This document shows, in pieces, positions 22,400 to 36,880 of a stretch of 64,000 nucleotides of DNA (its first letter is position 1; each line of letters opens with the position of its first letter). This DNA is from Strigops habroptila (taxonomy: Eukaryota > Chordata > Aves > Psittaciformes > Psittacidae), in the NCBI RefSeq assembly GCF_004027225.2, contig NC_044278.2, positions 81,108,923 through 81,172,922 of the forward strand. The letters run 5' to 3'. The position numbers and the translations under genes are program-made. The notes under the pieces were generated by a model. It worked only from the letters and a program-made list of their open reading frames with translations, did not search any database and was not told the origin of the DNA.

Positions 22400-25300
22400 T
22401 AAACCTTCCTTACGGTGGTGTTAAGTGTTGGGAAGAAATAGAGTGGTGAGGAGGATCATGCTTTCACGCAGACCCCCGGTGGTGTGGAAACCATCGTTTG
22501 TGGGCAGTGGGCCCTGTCCTGCTCACAGGTCATGCTAAGGACACCTTGCTGTGCTCGGGCCCACTTAGTAGTGATACAAACAATCCTACGTTTGGGTGGA
22601 GACATTGTTGATAAAGTGCCAACTGGAAAAAAAGACCTAAGACTGTATTTTCCCGACTGTCTAACAGGCTTTGGCTCACACATCAGATGTGCAGCAGACT
22701 CCTTTCTCCTCCCAGTATAGTGTATGTGAGCAATGGCTGTTTGAAGAGCAGGTTTGATCATTGATTTAGCATGGTGACAGCAAGAAAAAGGCCTTTCAGT
22801 AACAGTCCTTCGATTGAGTAAGCTAAGACACCTTCCCCCCCAGTTTTCACAGACATGTATGGAGGAAAAATGTGTGCTATTGGAAGTGCTGGATTTTACT
22901 GAAACAACTTCTGTGACTTACTAGATCTACTCCAGTTGTTTGTTTTCCTTAAGTGGAAAGGGTAGGAAGTATCAGGAAAATGACTGAAAAGTTCTCAGTA
23001 TATTAATTTTTGCTTGAGCCATCATACTGCCAGAGATTATAACACAGGAAGGATTTAGATAGTGTACATAGCTGTGGCTTGAGCCATCATCAAAGATAGG
23101 ACAGGCAGTATCCCGAGTGGAGGTAACTGCACTTAACTGGTTGGCAGCTGCTGCCCCTGTTGGGCTCTGCCAGGAGAGAGCACGCAGAAGGAGCATGAAA
23201 TGGAGGGGATCATGTCTGGCAATGGAGGAGCCAGAGTGTCCTTTCAGAAGTTTGGCCATATGGACTGAAGTGAATCAAGGCTGCTGCTGTTGGCAGAAGA
23301 TGCTGTATCAAATTTATTTCTGGGGTAGGTCTGCTCTGTTACTGTGAGTTTGTGAGACAAACTCATGCTATGAGATAGTGGGTCACTATTACTCTTGTGA
23401 ACATGCAAAATTCTGTGTATGTTTACATTTGGGAGGCTGTTTGTGACTGAACCTTTTATCCATCTGTCATCCCTTCTTTCCTCATGGAGGAAAACGTCCT
23501 TATGTGCATGGAATTAAACCAAACTGATACTATAGATAAAACTTTATTATGAAGGAAGTTATCAGTGTGAACAAGTTCCGTGTTATAAACTCCTATCTTG
23601 TTCTGACAAGATTTTTTTTTTTACCTCATTGTCATTAATAAAGAATAAGTCCTTGGCATGAGGGTTACTCAGCACTTGATTTCCAGAGAAAAAACTACAA
23701 TAAGGGTAGTAGATGCCCAGCTAGGATGTGATTCACAAGTATCTGACTATCAGGCAGGTTTTTTAAGGTATTAGAAAGAAAAGAAGGTGGAATGTTTTCT
23801 TTCCCCTCCTGAGTTTTGTTACCAGATATAGGCTAGGTCTGTGCAGGTCTCTAGTTGTTGATCTGTGCTTAAGCCTAGTACCGAATGGATGAAATTGGGC
23901 TGCAGGTTGCTAGCTCTGGAAATATTCTGCAGCTCTTCATTATTTGTTATAAAATAGCTGCTGTTGTTCCACACTTTCAAGATCTTTAAGTATGTGCATC
24001 TGTTCCGTGTTGGTTATGCGAGCTTCGTGGTGCATATTATTTTAGACAGTATTTTTCACAGCTGTTATTTTAAGACAACCTCATTTTCCATCTTAGGCCA
24101 TAGCCGTTTCCAGCCAATGTCAGTTGGCACCACTACTGAGAGAAGTGATCCTCTCCTCTTCCAGCCTCGACCCCTCATTCCTTCCTCTCAGCTTTGTCCT
24201 CATGACAGCACAACTGTTTGTGCAGCCACACAGCAAAGAGGATCAGGGAATTGACTGACGTTAAACTTGCTTTTCCCTCTCCTTTGTTGGATTAGTTCCA
24301 AACCACTTCCCTTGTTTGCTTTACTATGGAACCCTAATACCATTTACATCAAGACAGGTAGGTTGGAGGCACAAGGTAGCAATGAGTGGTGAAGAAGGGG
24401 AAGGGTCAGATAGCCATTCCAGAAGTTATACTGACTTCAGACTAGCCAGAGGTGACTGCAAAGCTGTGGTGTTATGGTGTTACCCATCTTGGCAGTATTA
24501 AGTTCAGCACCACACTAAGTCACTGGAATGAAGGAAGAGTGTGTAAAATGTCCTGTGGTCTTTGAGTTGGAAGACAGCTAGCTATGATTTTAACAGAGGA
24601 TGTAATTTATGAAAGTGAGAGGGTAATTAGTGACTTCCAGGAGATTAATGCTAGTGCAGTAATTCAAAAAACAATGTAGGTGAGAATGAAAGTTTTGGCT
24701 TTGGGCCCGTTGCTTTGTTCACCAGCAGTAGTACACGTGCGTTCACTGTGACCACAAAAGGGGTTGTAATTTGCAGAAAAAAGCAATACTTTTTGACAGT
24801 GCCTGCAGATTTCTTTAGCAGACGACCAATAAAACCACATGCAATATGTGCTTTGATAACACCAGGTGGGAAGATAACATCTTTTAGAGTTATTTGTCGT
24901 GACTGAAGAAAAAATGAGAATGTGAGGTGGTACAAAACACCTTCACGTTTTATTTGAAAGCCTGCAAATTGTAGGCAGAGCTGAAAAGTAGGAGCCAGTG
25001 GGTCGACTTGTGTTCCGGAGTGGTGTCAAACCCAGAGCTCAGCTGTCTGTATGGGGGTGGATGCTCAGATCCTTGTATTAAGGGGGTCTCTTTCTTTTGC
25101 CATTTAATTACAAGGGGAGAGAAAACGCCTGGAGTTATCTGACTGGTGAGGACTGGAGCAGAAGTTTTTTACTTCCTCCCCTCCCCCAGTTATTACAGTG
25201 TTTGCTGCTGCTCGTAACTTTTCAAAGCAGCAGTCAGCTGAAGTGGATGAGGGTAGTTGACTGTTTAGTTCTGGCTAGTAGCTTCTGAATAGCAGCCAGA

Positions 25301-26030
25301 GATTTGTTAGTTTTTATTGCTGTCATTCAAGAATTTAGGATGCACGGAGTCTGTAGACATTGGATGACTGTGTTGTCTTATTTTATATTTGGCAGATTTT
25401 CTTCACAACCCCAGGAACAGATTTATTTATTTAAACCAGAAGCTAGAGTTTATAAACATAGCAGGCATACCGTTCTCCCAGCCACCAAGAAATGTCCTTT
25501 CTACCATGAAATGCTGATTTTATTCTGTTAACCAGATTTTAATTGTGTGAAACGAATCAGTGCTGTTTGACAATTGCCTCAAGTTGCCTGTTCTCTGGGG
25601 GAGAGGCTTATGGTCTGTTTTCTTTTTGCACTTTTTTTTTTTAATTATTACGCTAGTTTAGATTGTGAGTTTTCTTACTGAAACATGAATAAGCCTATTT
25701 TGGGGATTTTTTTTTTTTCTTAATCCTGAACTGGCATCCTAAATCTAATTATACTGTAATTGGTTTGTATTGGTGAAGATAGTTGTCTTCTCTAGTTAAG
25801 CAAGAACTTACTTGATGCATTTTGTATTTCTTTTAGAAACCTTATAAGCAATGATCCAAGTATATTGTTACGGGGTTTCAAAACAAAGCTCAACTGGCTG
25901 TGAAAGAGAAGTGGTTTTGTGTACAGACCTGAGTCGGGTTTAGCTCTTGTGTGTATAATCTGTAGCTGCTGTGTTCTGCTGCAACCATGTGTTAGGAGGA
26001 CTAGGCTGTCTCAAGGCAAAGCAGAAATCG
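22400..26030. other. Intron 1 segment, no feature recognised
   Basis: Mixed-composition intronic DNA after the CpG island. Short poly(T) runs at about 23611-23622 and 25629-25640. No exon or named repeat. Confidence 0.55.
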
Positions 26031-26032
26031 TA

Positions 26033-26262
26033 TCATAGAATCATAGAATGGGTTGGGTTGGAAGGGACCTTAAAGACCATCTAGTTCCAACCCCCTGCCA
26101 TAGGCAGGGACACCTTCCACTAGACCACATTGCTCAAAGCCCTGTCCAACCTAACTTTGAATACTTCCAATGATGGGGCGTCCACAACTTCTTTGGGCAA
26201 CCTGTTCCAGTGTCTTACCACCCTCACAGAAAATAATTTCTTCCTTATATCTAATCGTAAAA
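26033..26262 (-). mobile_element. CR1 LINE 3' fragment, minus strand
   Basis: Starts with an intact octamer pair on the complement (ATCATAGAATCATAGAATGG), then TTGGAAGGGACCTTAAAGACC, CTGCCATAGGCAGGGACACC and CTTCTTCCTTATATCTAATC. About 230 bp of element remains. The well-kept 3' end suggests a fairly young insertion. Confidence 0.93.
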
Positions 26263-29200
26263 CTAAATGCCTTGTCAACTCTTTCCCCCTCCAAAAGTTT
26301 ACACCAGCACAGACAAATAGTGGAGCATTTTGCAGACAACGTAAAGGTGCGATAAGTGCTAGAGAAGTAGAGGGCCTCAGAAACAAGAGGCAGCCTGCTT
26401 GTAACCCAGATCCCTGCTCTGTCATTGCTGCAGGGGCTGAAAGTCAAAAATGTTTGTTTATTCCAAGAGTGTGTTAACTGTCTGTTAAATAATGTATTTC
26501 AGTAAAGCAAGGCCACAAGTTTATCCTGAGAAACAAGGAATTGGTACAAAATGTTCCGTTTTAGCTATTCAAATGAGGCTTTTATACTGTAATAATACCT
26601 CATTCTGTAAGGCTTCTTATTGAAGAATATAAGTTAGAAATGTTTGAAGAGGAATATTTATGAACTTTACATTCATATTTCTTTTGTGCTTTCATTTTTA
26701 TGTGTCAGGAGCATGAGTTAAATGACAAAGTTTTAGCATTAGTAAGTATGTATGTACAGCATTGTTGTAATTCATACTAAAATATTGCACAGGTTGAGTC
26801 ATCTGACAAGCTGTATTTTGAATAGGTGTAACAGATATGATAAAAAAGATGGGCTTTGTGTTTTGAAGGATCCTGGACAAAATGGGAGAGTTTCACAGTT
26901 TGGTTGCTAGCTAGACTTGAGCGCACAATGATTGCAGATGAAGGGGTAACACTGTTTTCCATGACGAAGACAGGTTGTCCCAGTTTTACCAAGAAAACAA
27001 GTCTTGGAGAGCCCAAAAGAAAATTTGTTTGTGGGTCAGAAATTCATTCATGGACTGAGAAACAATGACTCAAAACAAAGAGTGGATGCTAAAGGCTTGC
27101 AGTGAATGCAGAATTGTTTGGTGAGCAGCCTCATTGTCTCCAGCCTACGTAGGCGTGGGCTATACAGCCTCACATGAAGAGTCTTGCACTTTTTTTTTTT
27201 TTTTTCTCTTGAACAGTTTCTGACAGGTTTGGGAAATGGAACCGAAAGTTGAGAGCTTTGTGTTTCATTTTCATTTTCCTTAGTGATTGACTCAGCACTT
27301 CTTTTCTGAAAATGAGAGTGCTTTTTGTTTTAGGCTTGCAAAGCTATCTTTAAGTTCCAGTTTTGAACATCTTGTCCATAATAGTTTTCTCCCATGTCCC
27401 AAACAGAAGAAATAATATAACTATTAAAATTAACTCTTTGTAAATGGCAGTATGGAGCCTCTTTATCCCTGGTTAGTGTTTAGGAGAGGAAAAAATAATA
27501 GTTTTAAATACTCATCTGCTGTGTTTGTAGAAAGACTTCATTCATTTTTCCTTTTGCAGTTCCTGAAAATCACACTATTATTTGAGGTGTAGAAGAGACA
27601 TTATAGAGGACTGTATTTTCAGAAAGGCAAAATAAAATATAGAATGATAAAGATATGAAATGATGTAAGCTCACAGAGAGTGGCTGTAGGTAATGCAGTG
27701 ACCAGATAATAAGGCTATTTTGTTGAAAGAAAGGAGCTTGTATGCATCTGTGCACACCAAATCAAGGCTCCTTTTGTGATTATCTGTTTCTGTGTTTTTG
27801 TCCTATTGTTAAAATATAGAGGCAGTTCCTTTTAAAAATAATTAGATAGAAAACTGACTTCTAAAAGGTTTGGCTAGCTTATGTATGTCTTGGTAACAGG
27901 GAGAGTCCGATTATTAGAGATGGTAAAAACGTTGGACCAAAATGCTTGAAGGTAGCATTTATTAAGGTGAATGCTAAAAAAAGATTCATTTTCAAAGTAG
28001 CCACTGCAGAGCGGTAGTGTGACTGACTCCTACCAATCTCTCCTCTTTGCCAGAGTTTGGTATAGCATTTGATGTACACAGCTCGCCCTTCCTTGCATCT
28101 CTTCCATCCATCTTCCCCATTTACCTGGAACTCCCTGAGCATCTTGAGTTTCTCCAAGGTGAAGTCTCCAAGCTAAAATCCAGACACCACAATGAATTTT
28201 GCAGACCGATCACGGAGTTTGCTGTCCAGGCTGTAGGTCATGCAGAATTTTCAGCAGTGTTGGCATGGTCCCCTTGTGACACCAGCTGTCCTCTGCCACC
28301 TGGTTTGGTTTCCTTTGTGGTTTCAGATACTATTTCAAGTTCAGAGATGAGAAAAAAAAAGAGTTTATTTCCATGTGGCTTTTATTATTTGTCCCATACA
28401 TGAACTGTAGCATCATCTACCTTCACATCCTGCATGTCTGAGGCACCTTTAGAGTGCTCAAGGAGATGGCTGGGTAAAAAGACAGGACCCACTGTAAGTC
28501 TTGTATCAGTCATTAAATAATGTGGTGTTTGAGGGCAGCTGGAAAGGAAACTTAAAGAAACAAAGTCAAGTGACTTAATTCATAAACAGAATTCGTGCTG
28601 TTCTGTTCTGTACAGAATGTAATATCATATCTTACCACCTTATGTTCTGACACAAATAGGTACACCAAGGCCATGTGCAAAAACATGGGTTCCAAAATAA
28701 AGTAGAGCATCACTAATGAAAGATAGGGTATGATCATGTCATCAACAGCTGTATCTGCCCTGAAGAGGTCTTCAAAGTGAAAAAGACAATACTGAATGTC
28801 AGAGGGCAGGGTGAAAGCGCAAAGCGTGGAAGTGCTTACCTCAGGGATCCATGAACTAAGTGACCTCCATTTTTGTGATCTGTTTTGGGTACCAGAGAAC
28901 ATGCATCCATTTTGGATATGCATGTTTTCATCCGTGAACATAGTTTGTTGTTTTTTCTTTGTTTGTTTGTTTGGAGGGTTGTTGTTTTTTCCCCCCTCAG
29001 GTGTATTAATTAGGTGACAACTGGTAGATCAGTGAGGTGGGCAAATAAACGTTCTTGGCACTCCTGTAGATCTGAAAGTCCTGTGGTAATTCGATCTTCC
29101 TCTCGGGTTGGTCAGAGGTAAGCCTGTTTGTGCTGGAGGGGATTAGTTCTAGTAATATATTTAGGACTGCAGGGAAAAGGGCACAACATTTTCCCCACCC

Positions 29201-32200
29201 AAGCAAACAGAAACACGTATTCACCCCAAAGGGCTCGTTGTAGCTCATATTAGAGTCTTAATTTTTATATTTTTATAAAAGTTAAGTATATATCTTGAAA
29301 ACTTCAGTTAGTCTTCATTCTGAGGAGAGTTGTGCTTCGCCAGCGCAAAACCTGCCATCGTCTGAAGCTGTGTTCTGTTGCCTCTTGCCTCTCCATGCTC
29401 TGCCTCTGCCATGCCACTTGAAATGAACAGCCTTATCTCCCGCTGTTGGAAGTGAAGCCTGCTTAAATCCATCCCTCTCAAGTGAAATTGGCTGCTTAGC
29501 CCTTCCATTGCTGCTGCAGGGAATTAGATCTTCCAATGAGAAGTTAATTAGTTGGTCCACTTCTGGAGAGGATGATGCTGCTGGGATTTCTGCTGCTCTC
29601 TGAGCAGACCCTCTCTGTGCAAGGAAGATAAACCATGGCAGCAGCTGGGCCTTGAGGCATCATTTCACCACCCCAAGGTGAAATTTTGTGAGTTTGCTTC
29701 GGGCACAGTGCTTAAACATGGCATTTCTGTCCTTCCACATGGTTTTAGTTAACTAAGTCAACTGAACAAAAACCTACAGCACGTTCTTCAGAGTCTGTCA
29801 TACCATGAAGACTGTTCAGATGGAGTAGATGGCGTATAGTAAGTTCATGTATAGTATAACGCATTTTAAATTTTTCAGTTCGGAGCCTCTGAAAGATGTA
29901 ATGAACTAATAAGCAGTTACCTAGATGTATTCCAGTTTCCTTCAGTTTGGTTTATCTGTAAGAGCGGCAAAATATTTCAGTTGAGGCACTGCCCTTGAGA
30001 AACTCTGTTTACTGCTTAGGAGGAATTGTATCTACTAAACCATGTTTCCTCACTTTAAAACTTACTTGTAATAGTGAGTTGTCTTCATCTCCAGACAAAT
30101 CTGGTTGCTTTCTCATGGAATCCATAACGTCCTTTATCATTTTATCTCATCAGAATTAGATAGGCTTTTATGATCTTTTCTGGAAATTTGGAAGAGCTTT
30201 TCTTGGTAAAGTTGGTAAGGTTTTTCTTGTTCTGCATCTCTGGAACCACTGAAGATGGGTAGGATTCTACAGTATTGGGCACGTGGCACTTTCCTGAAGG
30301 ATTAAATTAATTTAAAAAGCAAACCCAAGAGAGATCCTTGTTCAAAGCCTGTATGCAAGACTTGTAGAAGCTATTAGATAAAACCAGTATCATAGAAGTG
30401 TGGCTTTTTCCCAACTCCACCATCCCTGGCTCTGTGGTTTTCCTCCTCCCATTACAACTAACTTGGAGGTGTATTTCAGTCATAAAATTAACTTTTGCAT
30501 GTTGATAAACCTTAGTGAGCAGCTTGCTTTGTTAAAATGTCTAGGGTTATGTTTTATTTCTTTACTCTTGGCAAGAATGTGTAGATCTGCACAGTGCTGT
30601 TCAGAGGTTCATGATACATTGAAAAACATGTTGTGAGAAGTCAGAATATTATCCTCTGGGGCACAGCAGTGACTGCCTTCCAGACTGTTCACAATTTTGT
30701 TTCCTAGTGAGATTAATAAATATTTATTTTCTTAGGATGATGATGTTAAATATATTTCATGTACTCTCTGAGGCCAATATGGGTTTCCTGTTATGCTCAT
30801 TAAAAAAGAAAATAATAGAGAAAAAAAGATCAGTGTCCCGGGAACTTTGGGAGTGGTCTGTGGGCTCTTCAGTATTTCTGAACTAGAGTAAATACTCAGT
30901 AACAGAGCAATGTAAGACTAGGATGTGCAATGCTAACTAGTTGAAACGTATTTTTAAATGCCTTCTCATAGTTTGTATTTGCTTTGGCTTGATTATTCCT
31001 AACAACTTGATCTCAAGTTCCAGTAGGATTTCTAAATAAAAATAGAAGTAGTACATATTTAACAGAGCCATATTTGCCAGAGGAGAATCAGTTGCTTGCT
31101 TTAGGACTGCTTGACTGGAAGGGCAGAAACAAAGCAGCACATAAACTCCAGCTAAACCCTGTGCCAAAAGCTGGTGTATGACCTTCAGGTTGATGTCCGT
31201 GGCAGGCGGCAGTACATACACACAGCTCTGTGACTCCTGCCTGCGCCAGCTCTGTCACAGTGTGCAAAGTTACAGCTTCAGTAGTCTAAAGTGAAAAAAT
31301 TAATTCCTGCTAGCGTGCACCTTAGAAAGAGAAGGGATTGTGTGTACAACCTGCTGCCATACTAAACACCAAACTGCCATCAGTATCATGGTACTTTTGT
31401 GTCAGTCTAAGCAGTTTAGGATACAAATTGCCAAACAAGCTATTGTAACTATACTTCAAAACAAAACAGAACCATAACTTAAGATGCTGAAATGTTGCTT
31501 TAATGTGCAAATCCCATAGCATCTGTTAGGAGAGCTTTCTGTGGAAAATACCGCTCTTCCTGTAACATTTGCTTTAGGCTTGTGAACAAGACTTTGTTTT
31601 TTATGGAGAAGGATTTTAAACAAGTATCCCTTTTGTAGAAAATTCTGGCCTGACTTTGTAGTTGTACTCAGTGAGAGTCCCTTAATTTTCTGTGCAGCAG
31701 GACTGCAAGCTTGAGCAGTACAGAACAGTTTGTAAAGAGGATCCACTCTTTTTTGTACACTGACTACATTATAAATAGAGGCAAGATGTTGGCTACTTTT
31801 CAGCAGCACTTTTTTTGGGCAAACCTTGCCAAAAGAGAAAATCAAGGGGCCTTTCAGTAGGAGCAGCACATCATACTTTTATTTGAATTATTCATGAAGA
31901 AACGCACTCAGATTATCCATGGCATATGTGTGTATGTATTCAGATTTAGCCTTGAGGAAATTCGCTGACCTAGACATGAGAGCAGAGTGGGAGCAAGGCA
32001 ACAGGATTAAAGCCAGCTCAGAAGGAGTGGGTTTACATCCTGGCACTGTGCCTTGGATTCCCTGTCTGCTTAGTGCTAGGAAGAACTAAAAATAATATCT
32101 GCAGTTTAGTGGGGTGGTGTGAAGTTTACAAAATGAATGTTTCCTCCATAGTGACCTTCTGTCTGCAAAATCACCACAGAAGAAGGCAATGTATAAAAAT

Positions 32201-35200
32201 CATATAGAGCATATCAGAATGTTGGGGTTTATTGTGGTTTTCCCTTATGCTCAATATGGAGGTTCTCCTTAAAATATACAGCATCACAGTTGGGAGTGTG
32301 AGAAATGTGGAGACCAGCCCAGACTCTGCTAGAGGAATGGGCTTGATGTTTCTTCATGTAACCGAAGTATTTTGTTTCTGTATGTTCACTCACTGTTCTG
32401 CACTTCAGCTGTTTTACTTTGTATCATATGCTTGCTAGTTGTTGTATAGGAATTTGAAAGGGAACTTTCTGAGTTTAGTGAAAATTAGAGGTTAAAACTT
32501 CATCAATCCTTTTTAACGATACCAACAATAAGCTGAACAGAAGCTTAGTTGTAGTGCCATTTGATTTCTTATCTGAGTCTAAATTCTTCAGATTTGACAC
32601 CCTATTTGATACACTTCTCTGAGTTCTCACATGACTACCATAAATAAGTCAAACATTGAGATGATTAATAGTTGGATTTCTGCAGCACAACAGAGTGGAT
32701 GCTTCAGCTGAATTCTGTTACTTCTGGAGGTGTCAACCTTAGGCAAGCCAGGGATGTATATGTATATGCTGCTGTTTATTACCTATCAAGAAATAAATCT
32801 TCAAGAATAACATAAGTTGGAATATCAGGAGCTTTCCTATTATGCTAAACCTGAAGTTGAAGAAAAATATCAGAATGAAACATGACAGTGCTAATTCAAT
32901 GTTTGCCAACCCAGCCTATAATATTGGAGGATTTTTAGCTATCTAGTCCTCCTGTTATGCTTTGCAATTGTGCTATTAGATTTTCTATGCATAGTATCCC
33001 ACCACCTGGAAAAGTCCTGCAGAGTTCCACTGGCTTTGACGGTCACTTCACAGATTTGAAAATTCTTGCTGTAGCTCTGTGGGAAGCTCAAAATATGCTG
33101 TGGAGTCCCACAGATTGTTGCCATTCTTGTAGAACACAGCACTCAGCTTGTACATGCCTCCACAGCCATGTACATGATAGTTAACAACTAATAAGATAAA
33201 AACACACTGGTAAAAAGTTCAACTCTGCCATGTGTTTTAGCTTTTTACATAGTGATTTGAAGCATGCTAGCATCTACACCATGTTTTTGAGTGGAATTAC
33301 TCATATCAAGTAATAAAAGGTAGAATGTAAGGTTTAAATTTGGGATCACCTGAGTTTATAGAAAGTTTAAGCTTTATTTTTGTGCGATATTCTTCTTTCT
33401 ATCAGTTTTAAAGTATTTAAGTCTGTTACCCATGTAACATATAGAAAATACTTTCAGTCCTGTGCCGGGTCAGTTTGTCTTCATGGTGTCCTATTACAGA
33501 GGTCAGTTAATTCACTTGGACATACTGCTGTCACGTGGGCTCCCAGCCATATTACAGGGACCAGCATACATAAATTGTAATGGATCACTGCCTCTGGAAG
33601 GGCTGCTGTTATGTACCCACAAGAGCCCTGCGTGAAACTATGGAGGGTCTGCTTCGTGCTCTCAGCCCAGGCTTAATTGCTTTGGATCAGTTTCAGGGGA
33701 CTATTCAGTCAACAACTTCAGACTCTCTCCAGAGAGCCCTGCTCTTCAATAGGAACCAAGTCACACAAGCTGTTCTGCCCAGATTGCACAGTGTTTTCCT
33801 ATAGGATCACCAGCTGCTAGAAGATCATACTGCTTTACTGGTCTGCTGCACGTTTTGGTTTTTATACTGCTTCGGATATCATCCTACTATCAAATACAGC
33901 AGTTTTACTATTACTGTGTAATAAAAAAAAAGTTGTCTAGAAGTTTGGTGTTTCTACTAGTACTGTTCATATTAAAATGTCAAAATATCTTTTAGTGCTA
34001 TTGAATAAGCAGGTGGATAAGCATGTGACAGGTTTCTAATTCACATTCAGTACCTGGTGCTGCTGTCATTTGGCGCCCTGCAGAGACCAAAGAAAACCTA
34101 ACAATTTTTTTTTGGCACGTAGATTTGCTGGTTTCTTTTGTTGTACGCAGTGGGAGAGTTCATCCAGGGGAGCACATTTCTCAAAGGAATGTGTTCTCTA
34201 GTTGGTGCCTGTGAAAGACCATGATGAAGTTAGGGTTAGGAACCCTAGTGAGGATAGTGAGGAATCCAGTACAGAAGTTGGAGCTGCCCACAGAGCAGTA
34301 AAGAACACAGATAATTGCAAGGTCCCTTACTGCTTGTCAACAGATGCATTAGTTTGCAAATAAGCAGGAGGCTTTTCCAGTCTTTTTACCATATGTGTGT
34401 ATAAGTCTGCTGCTTATTATTTTCTCATGTCATATCTCTTGCTCTTCCATTTTTCTCATCTCCTTGAAATTGTCCTCATCCAGGATTATGATCTTTTCTT
34501 TTGCAGGAGTAATCTGTACTGCATACAGTACTGTTAACAATGAAAAGTTATGTTTCTGACCATAAGGAAAAAAGATAATAATCCCTTTACCCCCACTGCT
34601 TCCCACAAGCTGTCTGGCCCCAGATTAAAACTTGAAAGAAAAAAAGCCATTCATTCTTCTGATTGCATGTCGCCAGGAACTGAGCTTTTCAGGTACAGCT
34701 ATCAGGATTATAAACCTTTTCACGTTATTCCTGTTCATATTGCTAGTTCCAAGTTTCACGCTTTAGAAATACCACCAAGACTATCTCCTATCTCTTCTTT
34801 ATGTATATATATGTTGTGATAACAGCTGTTTATTGAATAAAAACTTGAACAGAAAATTTTGTCAAAATAAACATATGTGATGATCATGTAATTTTAGGAG
34901 TATTCTAATGTTTTTACTTGCTCAGCCTTTCTTTGTATTTAAAGTTTGTTTTGACCTCCATGCCCTTTTTTAAAACGTACAACCTGGCACATGTTTATTT
35001 TTCAGTCAAGTCTGTGTATGGCCAGTGAGAAGTGAAAGTTAACTTCCTTGGTGATCAAGGCAGTCATATCATGTTTCAGGAAGAAGGTATGAGTAATAAA
35101 AAGCCCAAACAAACAAAAACACCCCTCAAGCCCAACCCCTCTTATGGAGGGAAAGGATTCTGTGCTGTATGGTAGAAGGCTATAATATTAGCAAAGTAAC

Positions 35201-36753
35201 TCCTGGAGCATGACATGGACGGCTGAGTCATTTATGGCTGGTAAAGACAAACTGCTGCTGAAGGAAGCTTGTTATTGCATGGCTGCTGCTACAGCTGGTA
35301 GATTGCCTGCTAAGAGCAAAGTAAACTTGAGCCTGGTAGAAAAAGTACACTCCAGATAAGCACACTTTAATCTCTGGAACATTTAATTGGTTTAGCAGCA
35401 TTTTCTAGTGCCTGAAGTTTTCAAATGTGCAAACATAGTCATTGACATTGATATAATTACCAATTTCTAATTTAGTCTTCCCTATGAATCTACTAGTAAT
35501 AGTAGCAGAGGACACTTTCTTTTTTACTGTTAATACAATTATGGTTCATGTATCAAATTATAAACTTAGTATCTGTCCTTGAAAGTTTCCTGACTGTTAC
35601 TTCTCTGAGTCTTAATATAGTAGTACAGTGCTGCTATTGTAGGTCACTATTTTTTATCTACCTGATGAGGTTTGAATGTGTTTGAGTCTCAGAGTATGCT
35701 TTCCATGCAACTATGTAGAATTAATGCTTTCAAAAATTGCAAAAATTGAGGTCTTTGAACATCATCTCCATTAGAAGATTATTTTGACAGGTTAGTTGTT
35801 GGCTATTATTTTTTAAAGTACGTTTTAATTCCTCATGATGATAGACAATCAATTGAATACACTCTTATATATAAGATACTGTTTAAAATGTGATTTTAAG
35901 ACAAAGAGAACTTCTACATTCCTTAATAATGCCTTTGCTTCCCAGCTCCCAAATGTGTTTTTTCCAAGCAAGTAGGCCCAAAACTGGGCATCAAGAATAA
36001 TTCACAAGCCCCTGCCCCTGTACACTGTGGCAAAGGGTGAGCAGGTATTGTTTTTAACTAGCCCTCCATTCTTTCCCTGGGCGGAAAGAAGCTGGCAAGT
36101 TCACAGGACTTGAAACTGTGTATAACCAAATTTCAGAGTGCCATTTCTGAGATGACATGGCAGTGTAGGTTAAAGCTAGGGGAAAAAAAGGGAGCAATTC
36201 CCTTTCTCCATGGGGTCTGCTGGAGGAATGATTAGTGGCAGCTTGGAGTAAAGGGAAGCTTCTAGTGTCCTGCATGATAATCAGGCTCCAGAGTATTTAA
36301 CCAGTGACTCTGACAAATATGTTCCTTCCACTTGTTCAATCATGGTATTTCTCACACTAAGCATGGCTCGTGGCCAGTTTGCTTACAAATGCAGCACTGC
36401 AACTTTACGGAGTAAATAACTGTCTAAATACCTTCTTGGGTGTCAATAGCTCCCATTAGCTCTTGTCTTTTTTCCTTTTGGTGGTATTTTTCCTCTTGGC
36501 TCTATTTTTTCATCCATCTTGGATGGTAGTTTATCAGAAGGGTTTAATGTCATGGTTATTCATTTGTTTTTCTGCTTTATTGAAATCTGCATAGTTTGAA
36601 TATAACATGAAGGAAGAAAACACTAAAACACAGTAGTAATTTATTCAAGTGAATTATTTCCAGGCCCTCACAGATTGAAGTATGCAGAGATCCATGTCCT
36701 TGCCCATGTCTTTCGACCAGGGAGCTCAGAGTGCTACGACAGATCTTCATCAC
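26263..36753. other. Intron 1 segment, no feature recognised
   Basis: About 10 kb of AT-rich intronic sequence. No open frame here shows a family motif. A poly(T) run lies at about 27190-27206 and a GTTT-rich tract at about 28950-28990. Confidence 0.5.
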
Positions 36754-36880
36754 CCGTTTCATCCAGTTGCTTCTTTCTGTCAACCTGGACTGTCTCAGTA
36801 ACAGCAGCATATATGACATTATGCATCAGCGCATACCTCTCGCTCCAGCCCACAGAGTGTAAACTAACAGATGGTATCAG
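36754..36880 (-). other. Exon-like antisense segment in TBC1D4 intron 1
   Basis: On the minus strand, TTCTTTTTCCTTAG (a strong acceptor) precedes 42 open codons plus one base, ending ACGG before GTGATG (a fair donor). The peptide includes GWSERYALMHNVIYAAVTE and then VQVDRKKQLDETG, which looks protein-like. It has five CpGs in about 130 bp inside CpG-poor intron. I do not recognise the family. It may be a lone exon of an antisense gene, a conserved element or chance. Confidence 0.3.
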
